64,000 nucleotides of DNA. Origin: Ianthella basta (lineage: Eukaryota; Porifera; Demospongiae; Verongiida; Ianthellidae). The notes beneath the pieces were generated by a model. The model saw only the letters and a program-made list of their open reading frames with translations, did no database searches and was not told the origin of the DNA. The translations under genes were made by a program, and so were the position numbers. Positions within the stretch are counted from its first letter, which is position 1; each line of letters opens with the position of its first letter. Shown here piece by piece: positions 1 through 33,500 of this stretch. The stretch lies in contig OZ025889.1 in NCBI GenBank assembly GCA_964019415.1, positions 3,696,399 through 3,760,398 of the forward strand, given 5' to 3'.

Positions 1-641
1 GGAGACCTTTATGGGCAAATCTTCTTCTGCGTGTAGTGACTTTGATAAAATGTACGTGTTACTGACACACCTGACACTGTGATGAGTGTGAAGAGAGCAA
101 GTACCGTAAGGCCAGACGTTTGGTGGGGAATTTTTATCTAGGTGTAGTATTGGATTAAGAGCAATTTGCCAATAATTCCAACCACCTAATTGTTTGCGTA
201 CTATCATTGCGGCACAAGGCTTGCACATCTGCCAAAGTAAAATATGCCAAATTAGATTCCTGCCAAAAGTTCTGGTTGTACACAGTATTGTGGAAGTGTG
301 CATGAAGGGGATTGTGTTGAGGAATGCTAAAAGGCACGCTAAGGGTTAATAATGGAGCTGTGCCATTTGGAAGGATGCCAGGAGAGAACTGATTGGTACA
401 TTCTTTATGACAGCTGCACTCTCTGTGTGCACTTATCTACAGTAGTAGCAAACTGATTGGCTGTCTGTGGTGTGGGCTTACGCTACAGCACTGCTGGGTG
501 ATTGCTGTACACGTACCTCTAGTGGTGCTGATATTTAACATGATTAATGGTATGTGATGCTGTAAGGTAGTTAACTAAGCATATAACTGCATATTTGTTG
601 GATATTGACAGTCTAATTTTGAAGTATCTCTCTTTGTGATG

Positions 642-742
642 CACGCGCGCACACACGCACACGCACACACACGCACACACTCCATACATGCACACACACG
701 CATGCACACCTGCACACACACACACGTGCACACGCACACACA

Positions 743-781
<39 letters not shown>

Positions 782-975
782 CACACATGCACGCACGCAC
801 ACGCACACACCACACACATGCACACGCACACACACGCATGTACACACACACACATGCACGCATGCACACACACGCACACACCACACACATACACACGCAC
901 ACACCACACACACATACACACGCACACACACCACACAAACACACACACGCACACACCACACACACGCACATGCTG
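642..975. repeat. Long interrupted (CA)n microsatellite
   Basis: About 330 bp of alternating CA with scattered CG, CATG and CACC interruptions, directly upstream of a coding exon. Open frames through it encode only His-Thr or Cys-Val runs and are artefacts. The preceding 1-641 holds nothing I recognise. The run lies where the polypyrimidine tract of the following exon's intron should be, so splicing there may be affected by repeat length. Confidence 0.97.
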
Positions 976-1000
976 CCCAATTACACTTGCACCCACAAAG

Positions 1001-1203
1001 ATCGGCAGGTAGTTGGGGAGCATCTCCCTCTGGCCTGGACGAGGTCATCGGCTGAAGAAGAGCAACGGCTTTTGGCCAGCCTAGAGCAGATCAAGTCAAG
1101 GATCAAGGCTGAGATGGGGCAGCAGCAGCAAGAGGAGGAGGAGGAGGAAGAGGAGGAGGAGCAAGAACAGCAGCCAACCGGAGCTGAGGCTGACCAATCA
1201 TAA
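1001..1203 (+). CDS. Terminal exon of an unidentified acidic protein (5' part outside window)
   Basis: An open frame ends in TAA at 1201-1203. It reads through a charged helical stretch (SAEEEQRLLASLEQIKSRI) into a Gln run, then about ten Glu, then a short tail ending ADQS. Candidate acceptors are the AG at 999-1000 and the CAG at 1006-1008; the frame is open from either. The Q/E-rich end is low complexity and cannot identify a family, so no function is offered. Coding is inferred from composition, the stop position and the acceptors. The rest of the gene would lie left of the window. I see no canonical AATAAA after the stop. Confidence 0.5.
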
Positions 1204-2007
1204 ATCTTATGAACTAGTGATGTTTGTTTGACAAAGTTATAATTATGACAATCAGCATTTTACAATTGGAAAGATATAGACATGCATGTACAGCGCGCTA
1301 TATATAGCTAATTATAACTGGCATCATGATTATGCACCAATATATATACGCGCGGATACGTATCGAGAGTACATGGGTATGCATGGCTAGCTGTACATGC
1401 ATGTTCACATTAATTAGGTGTAGTAATCATACTTGGCAGCCTCATGAATATTATTAGCTTATATGGCGCGGATTGTTCCTGGGAAGGCGCGACTGTTTAC
1501 TGATCGCGATTGTTCGCCATTCGCCTACTTGTTCTGTATTGCTGGTCGGTGATTTCGATTGCTCTATAGATCGATATCGGTCTACTTCAGCGCTTGGTAA
1601 GTTTCTGAAGTCATAGACGTCTTCTTACCCCCAGCCCGTTTGGATATCTCATCTTCTAGAGATGTCCCCCAGGGCTAGGTATAATTTATGGCCCTAAGTG
1701 TAGCTGTCTACTTCCAGCCTGTCACGACACTGTGGCACGTATGACCAAACCGGTATGTAGCCGCTGTTACGTTACAGTTTAAAGGCTTGCTTAAGTAATA
1801 TGGGTTCAACTGGGTCAAAGTAGCCATTTTATTGTACAGGGGCAACGTATATACTAGTTTCCTCTTTTAGTACCGGAGCAGGTTGTACTGCATTGTATCC
1901 CCCTGTGTATGTAAGCGACTCGTGTCGCTAGTGACGTCTTTCCAGTCCTTGATACCCAAGGGATGCTGATAGCTGTACGACTGTGTTCTGCAGGTGTGTC
2001 CGTGCAA
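1204..2007. other. Intergenic region and 5' UTR intron of the MYND gene
   Basis: 1204-1500 is AT-rich with no coding signal. A good donor (CGCTTG then GTAAGT) at 1597 and a good acceptor (TTCTGCAG) ending at 1993 outline a 5' UTR intron of about 397 bp. The second exon then starts 14 bp before the ATG at 2008. The promoter would lie upstream of about 1590 and is not recognised. Confidence 0.5.
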
Positions 2008-2727
2008 ATGGCTGCTGGAGCTGTAGGCAGTGCTTCGAGCGGGCAATCCACACGTGCTAAGAATATCCTACAAAAGAGAACTCATTTCCCAGCATTCAAA
2101 GACCTGCCACATGAGGATGACATTAGCACAACGTACTACAAAGAGAACAAGCGGACCTTTGTATGGGAGCCCAGGATAACGTGGTGCTTCCTTGGAGAAA
2201 TCACAAACGATGAAATGGCTCAAATGTCTGGTTTCTTTGGCAGGAACCAAATTAGGGTGAGAGACAGAGATGGGGTTGATGGTATTCCGATCTACTTTTA
2301 TCATGACGGCTTCAGCTACATGGACTTCTCGCTGTTGAAGAAGGGACGTACAATAGCTGTGCTTATGGCTGAAGTTCACTATTTCATGGATGGCCAGATT
2401 GGCCTCCGTATCGAAGACCTTAACAACATTGCTGTGATTAATTGCTCTCTAGACCAGCTCTTCAGCTTGTCGGCCCAGTTCTTCAAGACCAGAGAACTGG
2501 AAGAGTGCTGGAAATGTGGAAAGCACTCTGACGCTCTACGCAAGTGTGCTTCCTGCAAAGTTGCCAAGTACTGTGATAGAGAGTGTCAGACTGCTGACTG
2601 GAAGGAGAGACACAAGGCATGGTGCAAGGCTATGTCTGGTTTCATCAAGCTGGTCAACATCAGGTACGAGAGATACAGAAGGGAAGAAAGCTGCTTTCCA
2701 AAGCTTCCTTTTCCTGGGCGGGTTTGA
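2008..2727 (+). CDS. MYND-type zinc finger protein
   Basis: A 239-aa single-exon reading frame. I start it at the ATG at 2008 because an in-frame upstream ATG (1963) lies before a strong acceptor ending at 1993. Residues 1-165 form a globular region I do not recognise by name. Near residue 170 a complete MYND signature begins: CWKCGK, then CASCKVAKYC, then C, H and C in the usual C4-C2HC order, ending HKAWCK. MYND fingers bind short proline-rich peptides and usually act as protein-interaction modules in nucleus or cytoplasm. The protein ends 29 residues after the finger. A weak donor inside the last 30 codons could give another C terminus, so the end is less certain than the start. Confidence 0.8.
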   Translation: MAAGAVGSASSGQSTRAKNILQKRTHFPAFKDLPHEDDISTTYYKENKRTFVWEPRITWCFLGEITNDEMAQMSGFFGRNQIRVRDRDGVDGIPIYFYHDGFSYMDFSLLKKGRTIAVLMAEVHYFMDGQIGLRIEDLNNIAVINCSLDQLFSLSAQFFKTRELEECWKCGKHSDALRKCASCKVAKYCDRECQTADWKERHKAWCKAMSGFIKLVNIRYERYRREESCFPKLPFPGRV

Positions 2728-2871
2728 CACGTACTGTGTTTTGTGTGATATCAACCAATTTATTAGTTAGCGCCCACGCGTCGGTGGTGATTTAAGTATA
2801 TTCATGAGGTCATACGATGATTAGTGTTGCAATCGCGTGGGCGTCTTTGGGTGGCGGCTGGTCATGGCTGG
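2728..2871. other. Short intergenic spacer
   Basis: Separates the MYND stop from the TATA box of the next gene. No coding potential. A CACGCG-type GC box-like stretch occurs near 2772 and again in reverse near 2835. Confidence 0.5.
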
Positions 2872-2880
2872 TATATAAAA
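2872..2880 (+). promoter_or_regulatory. TATA box of the diacylglycerol kinase gene
   Basis: TATATAAAA lies about 125 bp upstream of the ATG at 3005, which leaves about 100 bp of 5' UTR for a start site 25-30 bp downstream. The MYND gene ends only 145 bp upstream, so this is a compact promoter between two same-strand genes. Position and sequence support it; no transcript evidence is available. Confidence 0.6.
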
Positions 2881-3004
2881 GCTCGTAAAAGCTCTCCTAG
2901 CGTTGAAAGGGAGGTACTTACTGTAGAACGGCCATTGACTTTGGACTGAAGGTAACTGGTTTGTCAAGGACCTGTTTAAGAGGGGGCTAGCTGTCTCGTG
3001 CGAA

Positions 3005-24822
<21,818 letters not shown>

Positions 24823-25413
24823 TGACGTCCTGTGCTGTAACTGAATGAAGTGTCAAATTAGCAGTGTGCATTTTGTGTTTTCCTGTATATTCTATTGTTT
24901 GATTTTTGGGACTATTAATATTCATCACCAAATATTTAATGCCACTACACAAGTGAAGCGAACCTTTGTTTTATCTCCTGAAGTGTGTTTGCATGTATAG
25001 CTAACAATGTCATCACATTAAATTTTACCATCCCTTCAATGTGCTTTATAATATTTGTGATGTGTGCAGCTATAATTATATAGATTGTGCACATGCATGT
25101 GTCAGTAATCAAGCTACGTTGACGGTGGACTATCATGTGCGTGTATGCAAGCAATTGATCTGAGCCATGGATTGCCTAGGGGTATGTGCTGCATGCATGC
25201 ACATACGTACATGCAAGTTATATTATGATACACAATATTATTATGCTGAATTATAATGGCTATATATAGTTATATCAGACAGCTAGTATAGCACGTAGTG
25301 CTGTCTGTGTAGGGATGGATCGTGATGGTCGTTTGTATGCTAAATATAGGCTCGCGCACACTATAGACACGCACCCGGCGCTTATCCCGCGAGTGTCGCG
25401 TGCATGCACGTGA
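24823..25413. other. Intergenic region between DGK and H2B
   Basis: AT-rich. An ATTAAA at 25017-25022 is the only poly(A)-like signal I see for the kinase gene, about 195 bp after its stop. Many short CATG palindromes occur near 25180-25210. No coding signal. Confidence 0.5.
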
Positions 25414-25543
25414 CCAATCAATGTCATATGAAAAAGAGCGGGAAGGGGTTAGTACACTTCGGTCCGATTCTTATACTGCAATCTCATTGGCTAACAATGG
25501 TCTCTTTGTGTGGGCGGTTATCTCACCCTAGAAAACATAAAAG
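25414..25543 (+). promoter_or_regulatory. Histone H2B promoter elements
   Basis: A CCAAT box at 25414-25418, an inverted CCAAT (ATTGG) at 25486-25490, and a TATA-like ACATAAAAG at 25535-25543, about 90 bp before the ATG at 25633. Two CCAAT boxes plus a TATA-like box is a common arrangement in replication-dependent histone genes. Confidence 0.6.
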
Positions 25544-25632
25544 ACATATCACACCATTTGCTCTTCACCAAATCGCACTCGATTCAAGTTTGTCTTCAGA
25601 GATTCGACTTTCTATCCAACGATCAATTCGCA

Positions 25633-26010
25633 ATGCCGGGAAAGGTTGCTGCTGCCAAAGGCCAGAAGAAGGCTGCCGCTGTCAAGGCTCCCAAAGTCGC
25701 CGGGGAGAAGAAGAAGAGGAGAAAGACCAGGAAGGAGACCTATTCTGTCTACATCTACAAGGTGCTGAAGCAGGTGCACCCCGAGACCGGCATCTCCAGC
25801 AAGGCCATGAGCATCATGAACTCCTTCGTAAACGACATCTTCGAGAAGATTGCCGGTGAATCCGCTCGCCTGGCCCAATACAACAAGAAGTCGACCATCT
25901 CAAGCCGGGAGATCCAGACCGCAGTCCGTCTCCTCCTGCCGGGCGAGCTGGCCAAGCACGCTGTCTCTGAGGGCACAAAGGCTGTGACCAAGTACACCAG
26001 CAGCAAGTAA
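25633..26010 (+). CDS. H2B: Histone H2B
   Basis: An intronless 125-aa frame and a core nucleosomal histone. Residues 1-31 are a Lys/Ala-rich tail. The histone fold follows, with the conserved [20 protein letters not shown], '[19 protein letters not shown]' and '[19 protein letters not shown]' segments, ending YTSSK, the usual animal H2B end. I start at the ATG giving MPGKV because longer in-frame starts upstream run into the promoter. The coding sequence is much more GC-rich at third positions than the surrounding DNA. It sits alone: no other histone gene is visible in the window. Lack of introns and the 3' stem-loop mark it as replication-dependent. Confidence 0.98.
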   Translation: MPGKVAAAKGQKKAAAVKAPKVAGEKKKRRKTRKETYSVYIYKVLKQVHPETGISSKAMSIMNSFVNDIFEKIAGESARLAQYNKKSTISSREIQTAVRLLLPGELAKHAVSEGTKAVTKYTSSK

Positions 26011-26048
26011 ACTCGTCCTGAACATTTTTAACTAACCTTTGAACCAAC

Positions 26049-26064
26049 GGCTTTTCTAAAAGCC
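26049..26064 (+). terminator. Histone mRNA 3' stem-loop
   Basis: GGCTTTTCTAAAAGCC, a six-base stem with a four-base TCTA loop, begins 38 bp after the H2B stop. It matches the animal histone stem-loop pattern (GG/CC stem base, pyrimidine-rich four-base loop). A purine-rich AAAAGAATTC about 14 bp downstream could be the U7-binding element. The transcript is therefore expected to end without poly(A). Confidence 0.9.
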
Positions 26065-26242
26065 ATCAATTTGTACAAAAGAATTCACTTGTTCATTGTT
26101 GCATGTGTATCAAGTGTATGATATCTCTCAAGAAATGCCAATCCTATTGTGAATAAGTGCTAACTACCTGAAGTCTAAGATACTATGAGTGTTTCTTGTA
26201 CCACAATTTGTACACACATACTCTAGTTTTTGGGAGACCACA

Positions 26243-29200
26243 CTACTTGACACGACTCTTTGATCCACTAGTAGCCTGGACTTGTCCAATGACATTCCTC
26301 AGGCTCACTTCACTTGTAGTTGTGGCAAAAATCTTGACATGTGCAGGCTGTGGGCTGGGTCAAGGATACTCAACAGAGTGTGCACAAAAAAGAAAGGTGT
26401 ACATGCAGTGCATGCTGATCATGACTTGCGACTTGCTTCTAGGGAACTAACTACATACAAGACCACAGGGAAAAGTTAAGGATACTCCAAAGGCCTCTTC
26501 CACTGCTCCTTTGTGAGTGCTGGATCTGGCTTTTGTCATTGGCTTCACTCTCTCTCCTTGCCAGTGAATGTAGGCAAATTTGACGGTTGGGATGCTGTCA
26601 ACAAGGTCAATCTGTGCATGGAAGACAAGGGAGAAGGAAATAGGTTGGTCAAATATTGTTTGTTAGTCCAAGAAATGCTTTCACTACCCACAGAACTACA
26701 CATTTATCGGTCATCCCACAGCACTCACCACACGGTATAGCACATAGGCTATAATGTCTTCCTTGAGGAAGTCCAAGTAGGGTGCTGTCACATCCTCAGT
26801 TGCTGTTACTCCACTGCCAAGAATGGTTATGGGCTGTTTGATATCATTGTCGGTATATGCTGCCACACACCTACACACGACACATGAGCATGTTAACCAG
26901 GAGGGAAGAGACAAAACAGTGCAACCTGTTTAAGATGGTCATTGAGTTAGATAGCCACCTCTCTAAAGCAGCCAGCCTCACTAAAACATTGCACTCTACC
27001 TCTGCAGGCCAGCCACCTCTCTATAAATGTCAGAACTGGCCCACAGGCGGTTGTCTCAGACAGGTCACACTTTCTAACACAACCTCCAATAACAAATTGC
27101 ACCTACAGTACAAGTGTCATTAACATGTACGTACGTACACACACACACACACTCAGAGTGTACAATGCATTGTATGTGCAGCCACACAGCACCTACCATC
27201 CTATGTCACTTTCATCACTTTTCACTTCTTTAAGAGCTTCACCAACACTGTCATCAAACTTCACAGCTGTGCAGGAATGCATACACATACGAACATAGCA
27301 TTGGTTGATGGAACCAAGCACAGAGTACACATACTATGCACACTGCATGTACGCATTGGACAGTTGTGCAGTGTGAGGAAGGGTGTATTGTTGTACAGTG
27401 TGAGGAAGGGTGTATCACTGTACAGTGTGAAGAAGGGTGTATCGCTGCACTGTGTGAAGAAAGGTGCATTGTTGGTTGTAAGACATTGTGCAAGTGGCTG
27501 ATTGCAGAACATACTAGCAAACTCATACCCCAGGAACAATCCCAACATAAAGACATTCATCACTTACCCGCTCCACCAGCTGCCACCTTGTCCACAGACT
27601 GCCCAGTGAAGCCAGAGGACTTGGCACCTGCTCCTTTGGTGCTGCTAGCGACAAAGCCACGTTCCTGAACAACAGGCAACACAGAGTGAGGGAGCACACA
27701 TACAACCATTCCCCAATCACCTTCATGTCAGTAACACAGTCATCCTAAATCCGACATACATACACTGCTGTCACATCCTCAGGTACAAGAAGGTGACTGT
27801 AATGTCACAGAAATGTCTGAACAATTGTTAACTTTGGCTAGTGTGCACCAAGCTACAATGGACATACATACAGACTGTGTGTTTATGGCCATTTACAACA
27901 GTGTATGGACATAGGATGTGGGGGACATAGGATGTGTATAGACATAGGGTGTGCGTGCTAATGACTGGACAGCAGCATGGGTCTTTAAGGCCGCATGCCA
28001 AGGACTATTGGTAGATGGCACACTAAAGTGTTATAAACATTAGCAGCCAGTGGTTGGAAGCTTGCATGCTGGAATGTAGGAACAGCACATTTTGCACAAG
28101 ACAGGCATCTCTCTGTGGCTGCATGCGAGTAACACTGCTACTTCTGGATGACATGAAGGTATGCGAATGTATGTACAGTATGTGTAAAATTATTACAAAT
28201 ACACTGGCTCCGGACAAACAGGCATTCACTTATATATGTACAACAGAGCACAAGAACAAACACACTACAACGTCCATTTTGCTGCTGTCTCTCAATAAGT
28301 ATAGACAACAAAGCTTTGTTCACAGAACAACTCTACATCTCCCTTTGGCCCTGTCACAACACTTACTGACACAACATGAAACGACTGCATTGGGCAGCCA
28401 TTGGTCCAAAATTGAAGGAGTATGTGGACACAAGACACAAATGGTGTACTGCACTATACAGACCAGTTGTACTGAGTGTGTGAGAATTTTTAAGAACTGT
28501 TCACAGTAACTACGTAGAAGCACATTCATATTGGACAGATATTTGAAACAACAATAGCAAGGGACTGTGTGTGGGAACACTGTGAGACTCACAGGCCTGG
28601 ATTTGCCTTCTGCCAACTCCAGCACTTTGCTCTTTGTACCACTGCACAAGGTAGGCAGTTGGACACTTGCAGGTCATTCCACTATCACTGCACCTGTCTC
28701 TCCCTCCGCTCTTGCCTCAACTATCACTCTACTTACACACTTACGTACCATGACGAAGTCATCCAGTGGGCAAGTCTTCAGTCACTCCACCCCCCACCCA
28801 CGCAGCTCACAATCACTCTATTCCGCACACCCACCACCTCCACCTACTCTGCCCCACCACTCTCACCAACTTCACCCCGCCACTTCCACCACACTCCACC
28901 CCGCCACTCCCACCCTGCCACTCCCACCCTGCCACTCCCACCCTGCCACTCCCACTCACCTAGTCTCCTGTAACTGCTGCTTGATCCCTTCTTCTGTGAT
29001 CTCCTCCTTACTCCCGACATCAAGAGCAAGGTGCTTCTACAATCAACAGGTGAGGAGACAGCACGTGTGCAGTGGACAAATGTATACAGTACACAAGTGA
29101 TGCACTAGAGGAACCGAGACATGTGTGGAAGTGGTAGTAAAAGATATGCGTGTGCATGCATGAACGCACACATGCACACATGCAGACACACGCACGCACA

Positions 29201-30478
29201 CAGACACACACCTGGAAGTGTGATTCCACTGCGCCGGACACCACGCCATAGCGTCCCTTAACAGTTGGCTTCACTTCCTGCCCCATAAAGCGAATGTAGA
29301 CAAACTTGACAGTGGCCGACACCTCAAACTGCTCATCAATTCTCACTATGAGGAAAGACGGAGCACAAACAGCAAGTTATTCTCAAGAAAATCATATGCA
29401 ACAGCTATGGAGGCTATCAATAATGTCATATTCAATGAATGTGACATGGAGGTACGTATGTATGGACATACGTTCCTATGTGACCTGCACTATGGTAACA
29501 GCGCACATGTAGTAGAATATTGTACATATATGCATACACTGCTAACTGTATACAGTATAAATTTGCATACTGGGTATTGTCACAGTACAATACTGTAGAA
29601 CAGTTGTCGTGGGGCGTGTACACTTAGGGATCACTGTGGATGCAAAGTCAAACCACCACACAGCAGCTGCAAATCTAACAGGCAGTCTCTAGCCTATCTC
29701 CTAACATTATGTCATTCATTACAACATTGCACATGAACGCTGTTCTAGATCGTGGTTTCTAGTATAGCACCATGTAATACAAGATAGCACCATTGTAATA
29801 CAAAATACACAGAGATACAAAATTGGCCTATTGAGTCACTAATTATAACCTGGGGGGTCATGGCAATCTGTCACACAAATTGAGTTAAGCTTATCACAGC
29901 AAACTACACAGCTTGCGTGCCCTCACCAAACTGGGCATTGTACAGTGGAACCTCTCTAAGACAGCCACCTGTAGGCCACTAATAATGACCTTCATAGAGA
30001 GGTGGGCTCTACAGAGGTAGATTGCATTGTTTTAGTGCTTTTAGGTGCCAGGGAGGCTGGCTGTTTAGAGAGTTGGCTGCTTTACACAGTGACTATCTTA
30101 GACATGTTGCACTGTACAGTATATGGTGGGCCAGACACACGCAATACAACGTGGCAATGGCAGGTATCCTCTCACGACTAGTAAGTAGGTAAGTATGCCC
30201 ACCATCTGCAGCCCTCACACTCCACATGCACACACTCCACATGTACTAGTGGACATGGACGGGATGCTATCTTGTTCCAGTGTACGTACATGTCTCCTTC
30301 TATGCAACAAAAACAGTATATCTTTATGGGTTCATCGCATCATAACTAGACTCATGTACAACACACATACGTACGTAGGGTACACTGTTATACTAATACA
30401 CAGCTCTGTCTTATGACTAATGAGCAATTTGTAGGTGTTTGGATGTGTGCACTGTGACAGTGTGTGTGTGTGTGTGTG

Positions 30479-30520
<42 letters not shown>

Positions 30521-33500
30521 TGTGTGTGAGTAGGTGTGTGTGCGTGTGCATGTGTGCACGCTGTGACATGTAGTGTCACGCACATACTAAGACCACCGAT
30601 CACAAGTACTTGTACATACACACAGGTGATGTTAGCAACACAATACATTGCACTATGATTAACCCCACGTACATGTACAGACATACGTAGGCTCACTGAC
30701 AGCTCCAGCTGTCCCCACTGCATTCCATTGATGCTACGGTACAGTAGCTCAGAAGTGTATGCACATAAACAATAGACATGCCCACACACTGCCCACCACA
30801 CTATATACGTACACTAACAATCACTGCCACCTGTGAGAGATAAAACATCACACAAAGACTAGGCAATCGTGTGTGCATTAGAACAAATTACCTCTTGGTT
30901 CGCACACATGTGCTTGCATTGTGCGTGTGCGTGCTTGTGTGTGTGTGTGTGTGTGTGTTTGTGTGTGTGCGTGTGTGTGTGTGTGCGTGTGTGCACACGC
31001 ACTGCCTGTTCTAATTCACTGTCCTATGCGCACATACACAACATTCACAGATGAAGCATGAACCCTTTAGTCTGATCAGTCTCCAGTCAGATCTCATAAG
31101 CTGGTTCCTACATCATATACATAGCAACACTGCAACATGCCAATACTCCTTTCCACAAGAGGCTAGCTGTACACTTCAAGCATGCAGATGGCTGCTTCAC
31201 GCACTGGCCACCACAAACAGGTGGTCTACTGCATAGTATTACAGAATATGCAAATACACCTGCAAAGTATGCTGTGCACGCATGCACAAGATCACAGTTG
31301 GGTGTCAGGTTACTTCAGACAAAGAGTGGGGCTAAGCTGTCAGAGCATTCCCAGGACCATGCTCCCACACACTGTTCTCCACAAGAGGTACAGGCAGGGA
31401 GCAGATGTTGACAGACCAACTACTTGCCCTTAGGCCTGCTTGGAATGCATCGACTGTGTCAACCACCTGGTTCAATACAGCTTACAAGGCAACGTGGGCT
31501 GTGTACAGCCCACCACTATCACCTACTGGTAATGATACTGACATTCCGTCCTCTGAGGGGTGGCTAGTGGAGCTTATTACAGCCTTGTCCACTTGCATGT
31601 GTAAGCAATAGTAGAAACAGGTAGACGATGGAGGTGGGAATGCGATAGAGGTAAGTGGTAATAATTCTATTTAGCACACAACCATTTGAAACACAACAGG
31701 GCCTGGATTGATACAGATGACTGTGACTGACGAGTTAGCACTTGTCAGTCACAGCACACTCTTGGTTGCCCATGTATGGACATGAAACAGAGCCACAACA
31801 CATCAGCACTCCCAACAGCCGAAGCAAACAATGTACATGTATAGGACTCACAGTAGCCGTATTGCACTTGTGTGTCGTCAAGGTAAGATACAAACTCTGT
31901 AACTCCTCCCCCACCTCGGGCACTGGTGCAGATCACATTTGGGTTGCCGTCAACATGGCAGAATAGAGCCCTGGTTGGGATGGGATGGGATGGGAGGGGA
32001 GGAAGAGAGTGGGAGAGGAGAGGGGGGAGGTGTGAGGAGAGTGTGTTAGGGGTGAGAGTGACAGAGGTGTAATGGAGAAAGGTGAGAGGGGAGGCCGAAC
32101 TACACTGGGTCCATCCACCTTCACTGAAGCAAGTGCAAGTGATGGGGCAACACCAGACAATGCTGCACAGCACCTAAGCCCAAGTACGTACGGTGTAGCT
32201 ATGGATTCAATACTGGCACACGGGTGTTTCGAAAGTAGCGCTGCCGGAATGTAAGTTTCTGCGCATGCGCAGAAACACGTGACTTGCCCGAAGCCTGGCT
32301 AGCGCGGGCTGAAGTTTATTCGACTCTTTCCCCCTCGTACAATATACAATGGGCTTCAAGCACCTTATACTGTACGACAGAAAAGTATTTTCAGTTTACC
32401 TACAGCGTGCGATGGTAAGCCAAAGTGCATACGGCGTAAATTATGCTGTTTGCTTTATCCAACGATTTGTGAATGTAATAATTTTCCCCGGGTTTTTGTG
32501 ATCAATTGTGTTAGTTAAATGTGAAGAGCAGATACGAAAGTTACTGTTGATCAACGTTTTATCTTGCTACTTATTTTTCTCAGCGCTTGTTTGGGGATTG
32601 TGTTTTGGCAAGTGTATGTATATATGTTCCGCTCTTCGAATGCGCAATGCAATCTGGGAATACTGTGTGTATTTCAGGACACTGGCATTGCTTGACTTGA
32701 CTTGCTTGACAGGATGTGGCATGTCTTTACTTTTACTTGCTAGGTGTTAAGGCACACTCAAGCCCTGGTCACAGCAGCAGCTTCGAATGAAACCACTTTG
32801 TCGGCACCTAACACGAGTGAAGAAAACAGCAAGCATTGGGGTCATGATAGGAAGGGATACTCTTTTTCGCCATCAAATAGCTACGGTTTCATTCGAAACT
32901 GCTGCTGTGACGGAGCCTTGCATGTGCCCTAACGCCTAGCAAGAAAAAGTGGAGAGATACTTAGACCTCGCAATGCCAATGTCCTGAAGTTTTCCTGCAT
33001 TGTGTTGTACGTTCTATAGATTGCGCAAATTCATAGAAAATGCAGAACTTATATACAGTGCAAGTTATAAAATACAGTGCAAGTTATAAAATACAGTGCA
33101 AGTTATAAAATACAGTGCAAGTTTAAAATGCAGTGCAAGTTATAAAATGCAATATAACTTGCAATATTTATTATTACTAGCTCAGTACCTGCCCTTCGGG
33201 TGGAATACTTCCCAGCCCATTTGCAATTTACCTAATCAAAACTATTTTATTGGGATCCTTCTGTAGATTCTTTCTGTAAAACTCATTGGGCACAATCTTC
33301 TGATGTTGATTCATTCAAGCTCAGGGGTGAACACGCCAACCATAGTAGATCACTCCTTGGATTGTCATGATATAGTTTTCCATGTTTGGTTTTAAACTGA
33401 AGTCCACATTCAACGAAAATGCAGTGTTTACCCTATCTCTTAAATATGGGGGCGATGGTAAAGATGCAAGAACTCAGACAGAATGACTTTAAGCCAAATT

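Noticed and set aside
519-1055. Cys-Val and His-Thr rich reading frames over TG/CA arrays (also at 3201, 4150, 8274, 8917, 55037)
   Set aside because: They are translations of dinucleotide repeats with no other coding signal.
28569-28973. Plus-strand frames of about 134-177 codons with Pro/His/Thr runs
   Set aside because: They are antisense to coactosin exons at 28593-28641 and 28960-29036 and to a CCACTCCCACCCTG tandem repeat.
32490-32498. GGTTTTTGT, the inverse of the RSS nonamer ACAAAAACC
   Set aside because: No heptamer at 12 or 23 bp spacing in the required orientation, so it is not a recombination signal by sequence.
33180-33225. tRNA A-box-like TAGCTCAGTACCTGCC
   Set aside because: No box B (GGTTCGANTCC) follows and no cloverleaf can be drawn; not a tRNA or a clear tRNA-SINE.
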